DNA from: Thermus oshimai DSM 12092 | GTDB taxonomy: Bacteria; Deinococcota; Deinococci; Deinococcales; Thermaceae | Length of the DNA stretch: 64,000 nucleotides | Assembly: GCF_000373145.1 (NCBI RefSeq) | Contig: NZ_KB890620.1 | Coordinates: 1-64,000 of the forward strand | Direction of reading: 5' to 3' | Part shown: piece after piece, positions 42,486 to 48,457 of the stretch | Layout: the number at the start of each line of letters is the position of its first letter | Numbering within the stretch: position 1 is the first letter of the stretch | Program-made: the position numbers and the translations under genes | Notes under the pieces: model-generated | The model's database searches: none | What the model was told of the DNA's origin: nothing | The model's input: only the letters and a program-made list of their open reading frames with translations

Positions 42486-43102
42486 GAAGAGGCTTCACCC
42501 TACTGGAAATCCTGGTGGCCCTGGCGGTGCTCGCCATCTTCACCGCAGCCCTCCTGGCCTTCACCCAGGGGACCCTGGCGGCCAACCGCGCGGCCCGCAA
42601 ACAGGCCCAGCTCCTGGAGGAGCTCAAGGATGCCGCCGGGTACCTTGCGGACACCCTCCAGGAAGCCCAAGCCGTGGTCTCCGGGGCCACCGTGAACGGA
42701 GCGGCGTGCCAGCCGCCCACCTGCCTGGCCGCCCTCCTCCCCGACCCCAACAACCCCGGCCTGTGCGCCCTTAGGGCCTACCGCCTCGAGCCCCGCTCCA
42801 CCCTGGGCCCGGACTACAAGGCCCCCGACCCCTGGGCCGACGCCAACACCTACGTACTTCGGGAGTACCGCCTGGGGAAGCAGGCTTGCACCGCCGCCAC
42901 CTTCACCAACGCCCAGCCCTACGTGGTGCTGGACCTGGTGGACAACGACCCCAACCTCCCCTTCTTCCAGGTGCAGACGGCTCCCCGCCTCGCCCTCACC
43001 CTGAACCTGCGGCTTAAGGCCAGGGAGGGAAACCGCCTCCTCTACGTGCCCGGCCCGGGGCAGGTCTACACCGTGCGGGTCTACCCCAGGAACGCCCCCT
43101 AG
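42482..43102 (+). CDS. PilW/GspJ-type pseudopilin
   Basis: 206 residues, prepilin signal MRRG/FTLLEILVALAVLAIF. The larger body (YLADTLQEAQAVVSGATVNG, YRLGKQACTAAT, LRLKAREGNRLLYVPGPG) fits the J/PilW class. It begins at ATG 42482 in a 4-base overlap. Last gene before a terminator-like hairpin and the pilA promoter, so pilA is a separate transcript. Confidence 0.8.
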   Translation: MRRGFTLLEILVALAVLAIFTAALLAFTQGTLAANRAARKQAQLLEELKDAAGYLADTLQEAQAVVSGATVNGAACQPPTCLAALLPDPNNPGLCALRAYRLEPRSTLGPDYKAPDPWADANTYVLREYRLGKQACTAATFTNAQPYVVLDLVDNDPNLPFFQVQTAPRLALTLNLRLKAREGNRLLYVPGPGQVYTVRVYPRNAP

Positions 43103-43145
43103 GCCTTCACACCGCTTTCACACCCCTCCCCCATCCTGAGGATGA

Positions 43146-43160
43146 CCCCCCAAAGGGGGG
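43146..43160 (+). terminator. Hairpin after the pseudopilin genes
   Basis: CCCCCC-AAA-GGGGGG, 44 bases after the pseudopilin stop. Only two T follow, and those belong to the -35 box of the next promoter. Probably a weak terminator. Confidence 0.45.
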
Positions 43161-43161
43161 G

Positions 43162-43191
43162 TTGACAGGGGCAAGGGGCGGGCGGGAGAAT
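43162..43191 (+). promoter_or_regulatory. Promoter of pilA
   Basis: Consensus -35 TTGACA (43162-43167), an 18-base spacer and GAGAAT (43186-43191, 4 of 6 matches). It predicts an untranslated leader of about 130 bases before ATG 43329, much longer than elsewhere in the window. The leader contains AAAGGAGGTGA near 43201 with no start codon at the right distance, and a CCGCGC/GCGCGG hairpin at 43283-43306. Confidence 0.6.
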
Positions 43192-43282
43192 GGCCCCAGA
43201 AAGGAGGTGAGAAAGGGGTAAGAAGGCTGAGAGAAGGCAGGGCCAGGTAAGAGGCAGGCAAGTCGGCTTCAGGCACTCATGG

Positions 43283-43306
43283 CCGCGCGATAGCATAAAA
43301 GCGCGG
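43283..43306 (+). promoter_or_regulatory. Hairpin in the pilA leader
   Basis: CCGCGC (43283-43288), a 12-base A/T-rich loop, GCGCGG (43301-43306). It ends a few bases before the AAGGAG ribosome-binding site of pilA, so it may influence translation or message stability. Confidence 0.4.
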
Positions 43307-43328
43307 AAAGCTAAAAGGAGAAGAAGGC

Positions 43329-43700
43329 ATGCGGAACGCGAAAGGTTTCACCCTGATTGAGCTCCTGATCGTCATCGCCATCATCGCCATTTTGGCTGCG
43401 GTGCTGATCCCCAACCTCATCGGCGCCCGGAAGCGGGCCTTTGACGCGGCGGCGCTCCAGTGCGCCCGTACCATTGCCCTGACCGCGGAATCCAACCGCA
43501 CTAGTTCCACAAGTCTCAACTACAGCTTTACTGAAGATGACGTAAATGCCCTAGACCCGAAATCTTGCGATGGCATGACGATTACAGGATTACCGGTTAG
43601 CGATGCGCCAACCTTCAACATCACGGTGAAGCATCCCAATGGCCTTACCACCTATGCAGTTGAGGGTGATAGTAACGGTGTAAAGGTGGAAAAGCAGTAG
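43329..43700 (+). CDS. pilA: Type IV major pilin, PilA4-like
   Basis: 123 residues. Prepilin signal MRNAKG/FTLIELLIVIAIIAIL with Glu at +5, then LAAVLIPNLIGARKRAFDAA; these first 35 or so residues are near-identical to T. thermophilus PilA4 as I know it. The C-terminal part (from TAESNRTSSTSLNY) is not similar to PilA4; it has one Cys pair (C in ALQCARTI and C in PKSCDGM). G+C drops to 27/60 and 29/60 in 43501-43620 (hand count). AAGGAG lies 8 bases upstream. Followed by a terminator. Confidence 0.85.
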   Translation: MRNAKGFTLIELLIVIAIIAILAAVLIPNLIGARKRAFDAAALQCARTIALTAESNRTSSTSLNYSFTEDDVNALDPKSCDGMTITGLPVSDAPTFNITVKHPNGLTTYAVEGDSNGVKVEKQ

Positions 43701-43719
43701 CGTTAGCACACTCCTCCTA

Positions 43720-43752
43720 GGGTCCTCCCAGCTTAACTGGGGGGACCCTTCT
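43720..43752 (+). terminator. Terminator of pilA
   Basis: 12-base stem GGGTCCTCCCAG/CTGGGGGGACCC (one T-G pair) with loop CTTAA at 43732-43736, then TTCT. Strong hairpin, weak T-run. Confidence 0.75.
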
Positions 43753-43838
43753 GTAGCAGTTTTCGCCAAACTCGTTCCTTCGCGGCCCAGCTCATGCACG
43801 GCGAGCCCATGACCCCGCAGACATCCCTTTCCTCCTAA

Positions 43839-44098
43839 ACCCTGGCGGAGCTATGCCAGCGGTACGGGGTGCGGCGGCTCCTGCTCTTTGGCTCCTTCGC
43901 CCGGGGAGAGGCGGAGGAGGAAAGCGACCTGGACCTCCTGGTGGAGTTCCTCCCTAGGCGCACCCCGGGCCTGGGCTTTGCGAGGCTTCAGGAGGAGCTG
44001 ACCCATATCTTCGGGCGCAGGGTGGAGCTCCACACCCTGGGAAGCCTGAGCCCTTACAGGTCCTGAGGGAGGCCCGCCCCATCCATGAGGCGGCGTAG
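43839..44098 (+). pseudogene. Decayed MntA-type nucleotidyltransferase antitoxin
   Basis: The DNA is closely similar to the intact gene at 45258, from LAELCQRYGVRRLLLFGSFA to the end. The start codon region is lost: an in-frame TAA (43836-43838) precedes the homology. A 10-base deletion after 44057 removes the codons for LREE and shifts the frame, so reading ends in SPYRS. A GTG at 43869 leaves a 65-residue frame that keeps GSFARGE and SDLDLLVEF, but it is probably not functional. The HepT partner is missing downstream. Confidence 0.75.
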
Positions 44099-44158
44099 CC
44101 TTTTGGCGGTAAACTCTAGGCATGGGCGTGGCCAAGGCGGTGCGGCCCCTCACCCTGG
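44074..44158 (+). repeat. Direct repeat, copy 1 (MntA tail + promoter + uma2 start)
   Basis: Matches the segment at 44637-44738 with gaps: CCATGAGGCGGCGTAG, then CTCTAGGCATGGGCG and GTGCGGCCCCTCACC. It links the tail of an MntA gene to the leaderless promoter and first codons of a uma2 gene. Confidence 0.6.
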
Positions 44159-44163
44159 GGTAA
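44110..44163 (+). pseudogene. Truncated uma2 start with leaderless promoter
   Basis: TAAACT (44110-44115), a 6-base spacer CTAGGC and ATG 44122 encode MGVAKAVRPLTLG, then TAA (44161-44163). The first 12 residues match MGAAKQVRPLTL of the uma2 gene at 44693 except at two positions. The rest of the gene is absent, so this is a 5' stub. Just at the break there is a CCTGGGG-TAACCT-CCCCAGG hairpin (44154-44173). Confidence 0.65.
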
Positions 44164-44236
44164 CCTCCCCAGGCCCGGAAGGAGAGGCGCCGTCATTCTC
44201 CACCCCACACCCCCGGCCTGTGCTAACTTGAGGGCA

Positions 44237-44617
44237 ATGACCACGGAGGAGCGCCTCTACAAGCTGGAGGGGATCGTGGAGGGGGTCATGGCCACCCTCC
44301 CGGGCCAGGTCACCTCCCTGGAGGGGCGGGTGGACCTCCTCCGCCAGGAGGTGAAGGCGGAGATTGGGGGCCTGCGCCGGGAGGTGGAGGAAAAGTTCAA
44401 CGGCCTCCGCCAGGAAATCAAGGCAGAGATCCAAAGCCTGCGGCAGGAGATGAAGGCGGAGACCACCGAGCTGCGCGGGGAAATCCAAAGCCTGCGGCAG
44501 GAGATGGCGAGCCTCCGCCAGGAGGTGAAGGCGGAGATCAACACCGCCTTCAACAAGCTCATGCTCTACTTCACCGCCCTGGCGGCGGCCCTGGCCGTCC
44601 TCACCTTCCTCCGCTAA
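44237..44617 (+). CDS. Hendecad coiled-coil protein with C-terminal membrane helix
   Basis: 126 residues. The centre is built of about 11-residue repeats beginning with LRQE or LRRE (LRQEVKAEIGG, LRREVEEKFNG, LRQEIKAEIQS, LRQEMKAETTE), a long coiled coil. One membrane helix follows (LMLYFTALAAALAVLTFL), so it is probably tail-anchored. The start TTEERLYKLEGIVEGV is typical of small bacterial DUF1640-like proteins. ATG 44237 follows TAACTT by 7 bases (leaderless). Function unknown; it sits between two copies of a direct repeat. Confidence 0.7.
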   Translation: MTTEERLYKLEGIVEGVMATLPGQVTSLEGRVDLLRQEVKAEIGGLRREVEEKFNGLRQEIKAEIQSLRQEMKAETTELRGEIQSLRQEMASLRQEVKAEINTAFNKLMLYFTALAAALAVLTFLR

Positions 44618-44636
44618 GCCACCGGGCGGCGCATGG

Positions 44637-44738
44637 GTGGCCGTCCCGCCATGAGGCGGCGTAGGCTTTCCGGCCTGCGCTACACTCTAGCCATGGGCGC
44701 GGCCAAACAGGTGCGGCCCCTGACCTTGGAAGAGTACC
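44637..44738 (+). repeat. Direct repeat, copy 2 (MntA tail remnant + promoter + uma2 start)
   Basis: The CCATGAGGCGGCGTAG string is the end of an MntA gene (HEAA-stop in another frame) whose body is absent. It is followed by TACACT, CTAGCC and the start of the complete uma2 gene. Compare copy 1 at 44074. Confidence 0.6.
44681..44686 (+). promoter_or_regulatory. Leaderless -10 box of the islet uma2
   Basis: TACACT, spacer CTAGCC, then ATG 44693. The duplicate at 44110 has TAAACT and CTAGGC. Confidence 0.5.
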
Positions 44739-45235
44739 TCGCCTTGGAGCGGGAAGCCCCGGTGAAGCACGAGCTGGTGGAAGGCTTCCCCCACGCCATG
44801 GCCGGGGCCAGCGATCGGCACAACCGGGTGGTGGTGAACCTGGTCCTGGCCCTTGGCCCCCTGGCTCGGAAGCGGGGCTGCCGCCTCTATGCCAGCGGCA
44901 TGCGGCTCAAGGTGGACGCGGCCACGGTCTACTACCCGGACCTCATGGTGGTCTGCCAGGAAGACCCCGGGGAATACTACAAGGAGAAGCCCTGCCTGGT
45001 GATAGAGGTGCTCTCGGACTCCACGGAGGCCACGGACCGGAGGGAAAAGCTCCGCAAGTACCTGAGCCTGCCCACCCTCCAAGCCTACCTCCTCCTGGAC
45101 TCCCGTACCCCCCGGGCCTTCGGCTACTACCGAGAAGGAGAGGGCTGGGTGTACCGGGAGGCAGAGGCAGGCACGCTTCCCCTCCCCTGCCTAGGGGGGC
45201 ACCTGGACCTCGCGGAGGTGTACCAGGGCCTCTAA
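44693..45235 (+). CDS. Uma2-family nuclease-like protein (islet copy, plus strand)
   Basis: 180 residues. Uma2 markers: LTLEEYLALEREAPVKHELV, GFPHAMAGASDRHNRVV, VYYPDLMVVCQEDPG and the core CLVIEVLSDSTEATDRREK, with AYLLLDSRTPRAFGYYREG. It belongs to the KHELV/MAGAS subgroup with the gene at 45937 and differs from the EFHRM subgroup near ilvD. The conserved Asp, Glu and Lys of the PD-(D/E)XK fold are present. Role unproven. Confidence 0.87.
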   Translation: MGAAKQVRPLTLEEYLALEREAPVKHELVEGFPHAMAGASDRHNRVVVNLVLALGPLARKRGCRLYASGMRLKVDAATVYYPDLMVVCQEDPGEYYKEKPCLVIEVLSDSTEATDRREKLRKYLSLPTLQAYLLLDSRTPRAFGYYREGEGWVYREAEAGTLPLPCLGGHLDLAEVYQGL

Positions 45236-45257
45236 GCCAGGCTAAAATGAAGGGGTC

Positions 45258-45557
45258 ATGGCCTTGCCTACCCCCGTCTCCCCCCAAGCCCTGGCGGAGC
45301 TATGCCAGCGGTACGGGGTCCGGCGCCTCCTTCTCTTTGGTTCCTTCGCCCGGGGCGAGGCCGACGAGAAAAGCGACGTGGACCTCCTGGTGGAGTTCTT
45401 TCCCGGTCGCACCCCGGGCCTGGGCTTCGCCAGGCTTCAGGAGGAGCTGACCCGTATCTTCGGGCGCAGGGTGGACCTCCATACCCTGGGGAGCCTGAGC
45501 CCTTACCTCCGGGAAGAGGTCCTGAGGGAGGCCCGCCCCATACATGAGGCGGCGTAG
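45258..45557 (+). CDS. mntA: MntA-type nucleotidyltransferase antitoxin
   Basis: 99 residues, minimal nucleotidyltransferase. The active-site motif is GSFARGEADEKSDVD (GSx10DxD; Ser29, Asp40, Asp42). In known MntA-HepT pairs the MntA protein inactivates the HEPN toxin by AMPylating a tyrosine. The gene overlaps hepT by 14 bases. TAAAAT lies 9 bases before the ATG. A decayed copy lies 1.2 kb upstream. Confidence 0.85.
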   Translation: MALPTPVSPQALAELCQRYGVRRLLLFGSFARGEADEKSDVDLLVEFFPGRTPGLGFARLQEELTRIFGRRVDLHTLGSLSPYLREEVLREARPIHEAA

Positions 45558-45906
45558 CCTTTCCGACCGCGTCCGGCTCCTTCACATGCGGGACGCTTGT
45601 AGGCGTGCCCTGGAAATCGCTCGGGGCAAAGATCTAAGAAGCCTCGTCCCAGAAGAAGAAACGTCCCTCGCCCTCGTCCGCCTCTTGGAAATCCTCGGCG
45701 AAGCAGCCAGGGGCATTTCCGAGGACTTCAGGCGCCTTCACCCCGAAATCCCCTGGCGGGAGATTGTGGCCACCCGCAACCTCCTTATCCACGAGTATTT
45801 CGGTGTGGACATGGAGGTGGTTGCGACCATCCTGGAACAAGACCTCCCCCCACTACTAGAGCGGTTAGAAGTCCTCTTGGCAACCCTGGACCAGCCCGGG
45901 CGCTAG
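45544..45906 (+). CDS. hepT: HepT-type HEPN ribonuclease toxin
   Basis: 120 residues, all-helical HEPN (DUF86) fold. The catalytic and modification motif is RNLLIHEY: Rx4HxY with Arg78, His83 and Tyr85. The N-terminal LVRLLEILGEAARGISEDF helix is typical. HepT cleaves RNA until modified by MntA. It overlaps mntA by 14 bases, so both are made together. Taken with mntA this is a complete type VII-like toxin-antitoxin pair. Confidence 0.88.
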   Translation: MRRRSLSDRVRLLHMRDACRRALEIARGKDLRSLVPEEETSLALVRLLEILGEAARGISEDFRRLHPEIPWREIVATRNLLIHEYFGVDMEVVATILEQDLPPLLERLEVLLATLDQPGR

Positions 45907-45936
45907 GCACGCCCTTTGGGACTGGATATGTGCCCC

Positions 45937-46494
45937 TCAAATCCCCACTCCTTCGTAGATAGCCTCTAGAGGGAACCGGGCTTCCAGGCAAGGCACCTCC
46001 ACCTCCCCTTCCCCCTCCCACAGACGGTAGAGCCAGCCCTCCCCCTGGCGAAAGTAGCCCTCCACCCGCCTTTCCCGGGAGTCCACCAAGAGGTAGGTCT
46101 GTAGGCTTGGGATCTCCCGGTAGCGCCAGAGCTTCTCCCTTCGGTCTATGGCCTCGGTGGCCTCGGACACCACCTCCACCACCAGGCAGGGGGCCTCCTC
46201 GTAGTGGGTGTGGGGCGGAACCCCCTGGCAAACCACCATGAGGTCGGGGTAGTAGAAGGTCCTGGCGGAGACCCGGAGCTTGACGGTTTCCGTGTAAATC
46301 CGGCACCCCTTGGCCAGGGCCTCGGGCCTGAGGAGGGCGTAGAGGTTGCCCACAATGCGGTTGTGGGAAAGGCTTGCCCCCGCCATGGCGTAGGGTACGC
46401 CCTCCACGAGCTCATGGCGCACCGGGGACCGCTCCTCCAGGGCCAAGTAGGCCTCGGCGTCCAGAAGCTCCAGAGGCCTCGCCGCCTCGCCCAT
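45937..46494 (-). CDS. Uma2-family nuclease-like protein (islet copy, minus strand)
   Basis: 185 residues, convergent with hepT. Same subgroup as the gene at 44693: RHELVEGVPYAMAGASLSHN, FYYPDLMVVCQGVPP and CLVVEVVSEATEAIDRREK, with YLLVDSRERRVEGYFRQG. ATG 46494 follows TACAAT by 6 bases. It ends the islet; the next gene is scpA. Confidence 0.87.
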   Translation of the reverse strand: MGEAARPLELLDAEAYLALEERSPVRHELVEGVPYAMAGASLSHNRIVGNLYALLRPEALAKGCRIYTETVKLRVSARTFYYPDLMVVCQGVPPHTHYEEAPCLVVEVVSEATEAIDRREKLWRYREIPSLQTYLLVDSRERRVEGYFRQGEGWLYRLWEGEGEVEVPCLEARFPLEAIYEGVGI

Positions 46495-46500
46495 AAGGGC

Positions 46501-46506
46501 ATTGTA
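46501..46506 (-). promoter_or_regulatory. Leaderless -10 box of the minus-strand islet uma2
   Basis: TACAAT at 46506-46501, spacer GCCCTT, then ATG 46494. Confidence 0.55.
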
Positions 46507-46512
46507 CCCTCC

Positions 46513-47169
46513 CTAGGCGGTGCGCTCCAGGTCCCCCTCGAGGGCCCCCACGGGCTCCACGTAAAGGGGCGCGAAGGGGGCTTCCTGGAAGAGGCGCACC
46601 CGGCCCAGGCGGCAGGCCTCGAGGAGGGCGGCGAAGCCCACCGCCTTCTCGCCCCAGGTGGCAAGCGGCAGGCTCTGGAAGGCCACCCGGCCCCGGATCG
46701 CCCCCTTGAGCCGCTCCCAGGCCTCCCGCACCCCGAAGGCCTCCCGGGGAAGCCGGAGAACGGCCCTGCGGAAGCCCTTCGCCGCCTCGGCCAAAGACTT
46801 TGGGGAAAGCCTCAGGGCGGGCCTGGGCAGGGGGGGCGGGGCCACGGGGAGAAGCCGCGCCCGCCGCTCCAAGCGGGCCTCGAGGAAGGCCACCATCTCG
46901 GAGAGGTCCACGAGGACCTGGACCAGGGGGGCCTCCTCCCCCTCCTCCTTGGGGAGGAGGGCCCTTTCCGGGGAGAGCTTCAGCACCAGAAGCTCGGCGA
47001 GGAGGGGGAGGAGCTCGCTTTTCGTCCGCAGGTCCTCCGGCACCTGGGCCAGGGCCTGCTCCACCACGGAGAGGACGGGGATGGCCCTGGGGGAAAGCCG
47101 GCCCCGCCTCAGGGCCTCCCTCAGGGCCTCCGGGGTCCCCTCAAAGCCGGGAAAGGCGATGCGGATCAC
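46513..47169 (-). CDS. scpA: Segregation and condensation protein ScpA
   Basis: Kleisin subunit of the bacterial SMC complex, 218 residues. Motifs: FEGTPEALREALRRGRLSPR (kleisin N-terminal head), KSELLPLLAELLVLKL and the C-terminal winged helix (FAALLEACRLGRVRLFQEAP). It is shorter than most ScpA (about 250). Start GTG 47169 overlaps trpS by 4 bases. scpB is not adjacent. Confidence 0.85.
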   Translation of the reverse strand: MIRIAFPGFEGTPEALREALRRGRLSPRAIPVLSVVEQALAQVPEDLRTKSELLPLLAELLVLKLSPERALLPKEEGEEAPLVQVLVDLSEMVAFLEARLERRARLLPVAPPPLPRPALRLSPKSLAEAAKGFRRAVLRLPREAFGVREAWERLKGAIRGRVAFQSLPLATWGEKAVGFAALLEACRLGRVRLFQEAPFAPLYVEPVGALEGDLERTA

Positions 47170-48179
47170 CGGAGGACCGGGCGCTTCTTGGGCAAGAGGA
47201 GGCCTACCTTCTCCCGCACCTCCTCCATGGTCGCCTGGGCCACGGCCCTGGCCCGCTTGGCGCCCTCCAAAAGGGCATCCATCACGTAGTCCGGGTCCTT
47301 CTTCAGGGCCTCGGCCCTTTCCCGGATGGGGCGCAGGGCCTCCATGAGGTGGTCAAAGAGGATCCGCTTCACCACGTAGGTCCCCACCCCCGCCTTCCGG
47401 TACTCCTCCTTCAGGGCCTCCACCAGGTCCTTGGGGGCGAAGTAGGAGAGGTAGGTGAAGACGATGGTGCGCTCGGGGTCCCCGGGGTCGGAGAGGCGGA
47501 TCCTCTGGGGGTCGTCGGGGAGATGCTGGATCTTCTGCCAGATGCTCTCCTCAGGCTCCAGGAGGCCGATGGTGTTGCCCAAGGACTTGCTCATCTTGGC
47601 CTTGCCGTCAATCCCGGGAACCCGGGGGGCCTCGGGGTTTAAGAGGGCCTGGGGTTCGGGGAAGGTCTCCCCGAAGAGGTGGTTGAAGCGGCGGGCGATC
47701 TCCCGGGTGAGCTCAATGTGCTGCACCTGGTCCTCCCCCACGGGGACGGTGTCCGCCTTGTAGATGAGGATGTCCGCCGCCTGGAGCACCGGGTACATGA
47801 GGAGGCCAGACCAGACGGTCTCCTGCTTGCTGGCCTTGTCCTTGAACTGGGTCATGCGGGTGAGGTCCCCCAGGGGGGTTAAGGTGGTGAAGACCCAGGA
47901 GAGCTCGGTGTGCTCGGGCACGTGGGACTGGACGAAGAGGGTGACCTTCTCCGGGTCAAGCCCCGCGGCGATGTTGACCAGGGCGGCCTCAAAGGTGCGC
48001 TGGGCGAGGGTAGAAGGGTCGTAGGCGAGGGGGTTCGTGAGGGCGTGGTAGTCCACGATGCAGAAGAAGGCGTCCCGCCCCAGCTTCTCCCCGATGGCCA
48101 CCCACTGCTTGATGGCCCCGAGGTAGTTGCCGATGTGGATCTCCCCCGAGGGCTGGATGCCGGAAAGCACCCGCTTCAT
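47166..48179 (-). CDS. trpS: Tryptophanyl-tRNA synthetase
   Basis: Class I synthetase, 337 residues. HIGH-type motif HIGNYLGAIKQW, IYKADTVPVGEDQVQHIELT and KMSKSLGNTIGL (KMSKS). The N-terminus MKRVLSGIQPSGEIHIG is diagnostic. It is transcribed from a leaderless promoter that is flanked by an 8-base inverted repeat, directly after a tRNA-Leu terminator. Confidence 0.97.
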   Translation of the reverse strand: MKRVLSGIQPSGEIHIGNYLGAIKQWVAIGEKLGRDAFFCIVDYHALTNPLAYDPSTLAQRTFEAALVNIAAGLDPEKVTLFVQSHVPEHTELSWVFTTLTPLGDLTRMTQFKDKASKQETVWSGLLMYPVLQAADILIYKADTVPVGEDQVQHIELTREIARRFNHLFGETFPEPQALLNPEAPRVPGIDGKAKMSKSLGNTIGLLEPEESIWQKIQHLPDDPQRIRLSDPGDPERTIVFTYLSYFAPKDLVEALKEEYRKAGVGTYVVKRILFDHLMEALRPIRERAEALKKDPDYVMDALLEGAKRARAVAQATMEEVREKVGLLLPKKRPVLR

Positions 48180-48206
48180 GGCCTAAGTGTAGCAAAAGCT
48201 TAGGCC
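48180..48206 (-). promoter_or_regulatory. trpS promoter within an inverted repeat
   Basis: TACACT (48191-48186) lies 6 bases before ATG 48179. GGCCTAAG and CTTAGGCC (48206-48199 and 48187-48180) form a perfect 8-base inverted repeat around it with an 11-base gap. This could be an operator or an RNA hairpin. Confidence 0.5.
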
Positions 48207-48220
48207 CCCTCGCGGGGGCC
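48194..48220 (-). terminator. Terminator of tRNA-Leu
   Basis: Minus strand GGCCCCC-GCGA-GGGGGCC (48220-48203), then TAAGCTTTT. The loop is a GNRA tetraloop. It ends the tRNA-Leu transcript just before the trpS promoter. Confidence 0.75.
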
Positions 48221-48223
48221 TTC

Positions 48224-48310
48224 TGGTGCCGGGGGCGGGACTTGAACCCGCACGCCCTTGCGGGCACATGACCCTGAATCATGCGCGTCTACCAATTCCG
48301 CCACCCCGGC
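48224..48310 (-). tRNA. tRNA-Leu (anticodon CAG)
   Basis: 87 bases including an encoded CCA. The acceptor GCCGGGG (48310-48304) pairs with its complement at 48234-48228. The anticodon loop TTCAGGG gives CAG, and the long variable arm (TGCCCGCAAGGGCG) is that of a leucine tRNA. It is divergent from the leuCDB leader. Confidence 0.96.
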
Positions 48311-48323
48311 AGACGCAAGGGTC

Positions 48324-48352
48324 ATTGTAGGGGAGGTGGCTTCGCTCGTCAA
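48324..48352 (-). promoter_or_regulatory. Promoter of tRNA-Leu
   Basis: TTGACG (48352-48347), a 17-base spacer and TACAAT (48329-48324), the same arrangement as the tRNA-Gln promoter. Its -35 is back to back with the -35 of the leuC operon. Confidence 0.8.
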
Positions 48353-48354
48353 GC

Positions 48355-48384
48355 TTGACCCCGCGGGCCTCGAGGGCTTACCCT
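48355..48384 (+). promoter_or_regulatory. Promoter of the leuC-leuD-leuB operon
   Basis: -35 TTGACC (48355-48360), an 18-base spacer and TACCCT (48379-48384). ATG of the leader peptide follows 8 bases later. The two -35 boxes form a perfect palindrome GTCAAGCTTGAC at 48348-48359. Confidence 0.7.
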
Positions 48385-48392
48385 TAGGGGCA

Positions 48393-48440
48393 ATGCGGCG
48401 GGCGGTGATTCTAGTCCTAGACCGGGCGGGCCCGGTCTAG
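48393..48440 (+). CDS. Leader peptide of the leuC operon (15 aa)
   Basis: ATG 48393 encodes MRRAVILVLDRAGPV and stops at TAG 48440. The VILVL block uses GTG, ATT, CTA, GTC, CTA, with two CTA leucine codons. The stop lies at the end of a strong hairpin, and a terminator follows. A leucine-rich leader in this place is also known from T. thermophilus leu genes, as I recall. It fits attenuation. Confidence 0.78.
   Translation: MRRAVILVLDRAGPV
48417..48440 (+). promoter_or_regulatory. Pause/antiterminator hairpin of the leuC leader
   Basis: Perfect 10-base stem CTAGACCGGG/CCCGGTCTAG with loop CGGG, starting at the last CTA leucine codon. Its GGGCCCGG part is complementary to CCGGGCCC inside the terminator, so an alternative antiterminator pairing is possible. 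Confidence 0.65.
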
Positions 48441-48457
48441 GGATGGCCGTCGCGTAT

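Noticed and set aside
43199-43220. AAAGGAGGTGA as ribosome-binding site of a pilA leader peptide
   Set aside because: The only nearby start is a GTG overlapping the site, followed three codons later by a stop; no convincing peptide.
43869-44066. Intact small nucleotidyltransferase gene
   Set aside because: Keeps the active site but lost its N-terminus and C-terminal frame relative to the intact copy at 45258; treated as pseudogene.
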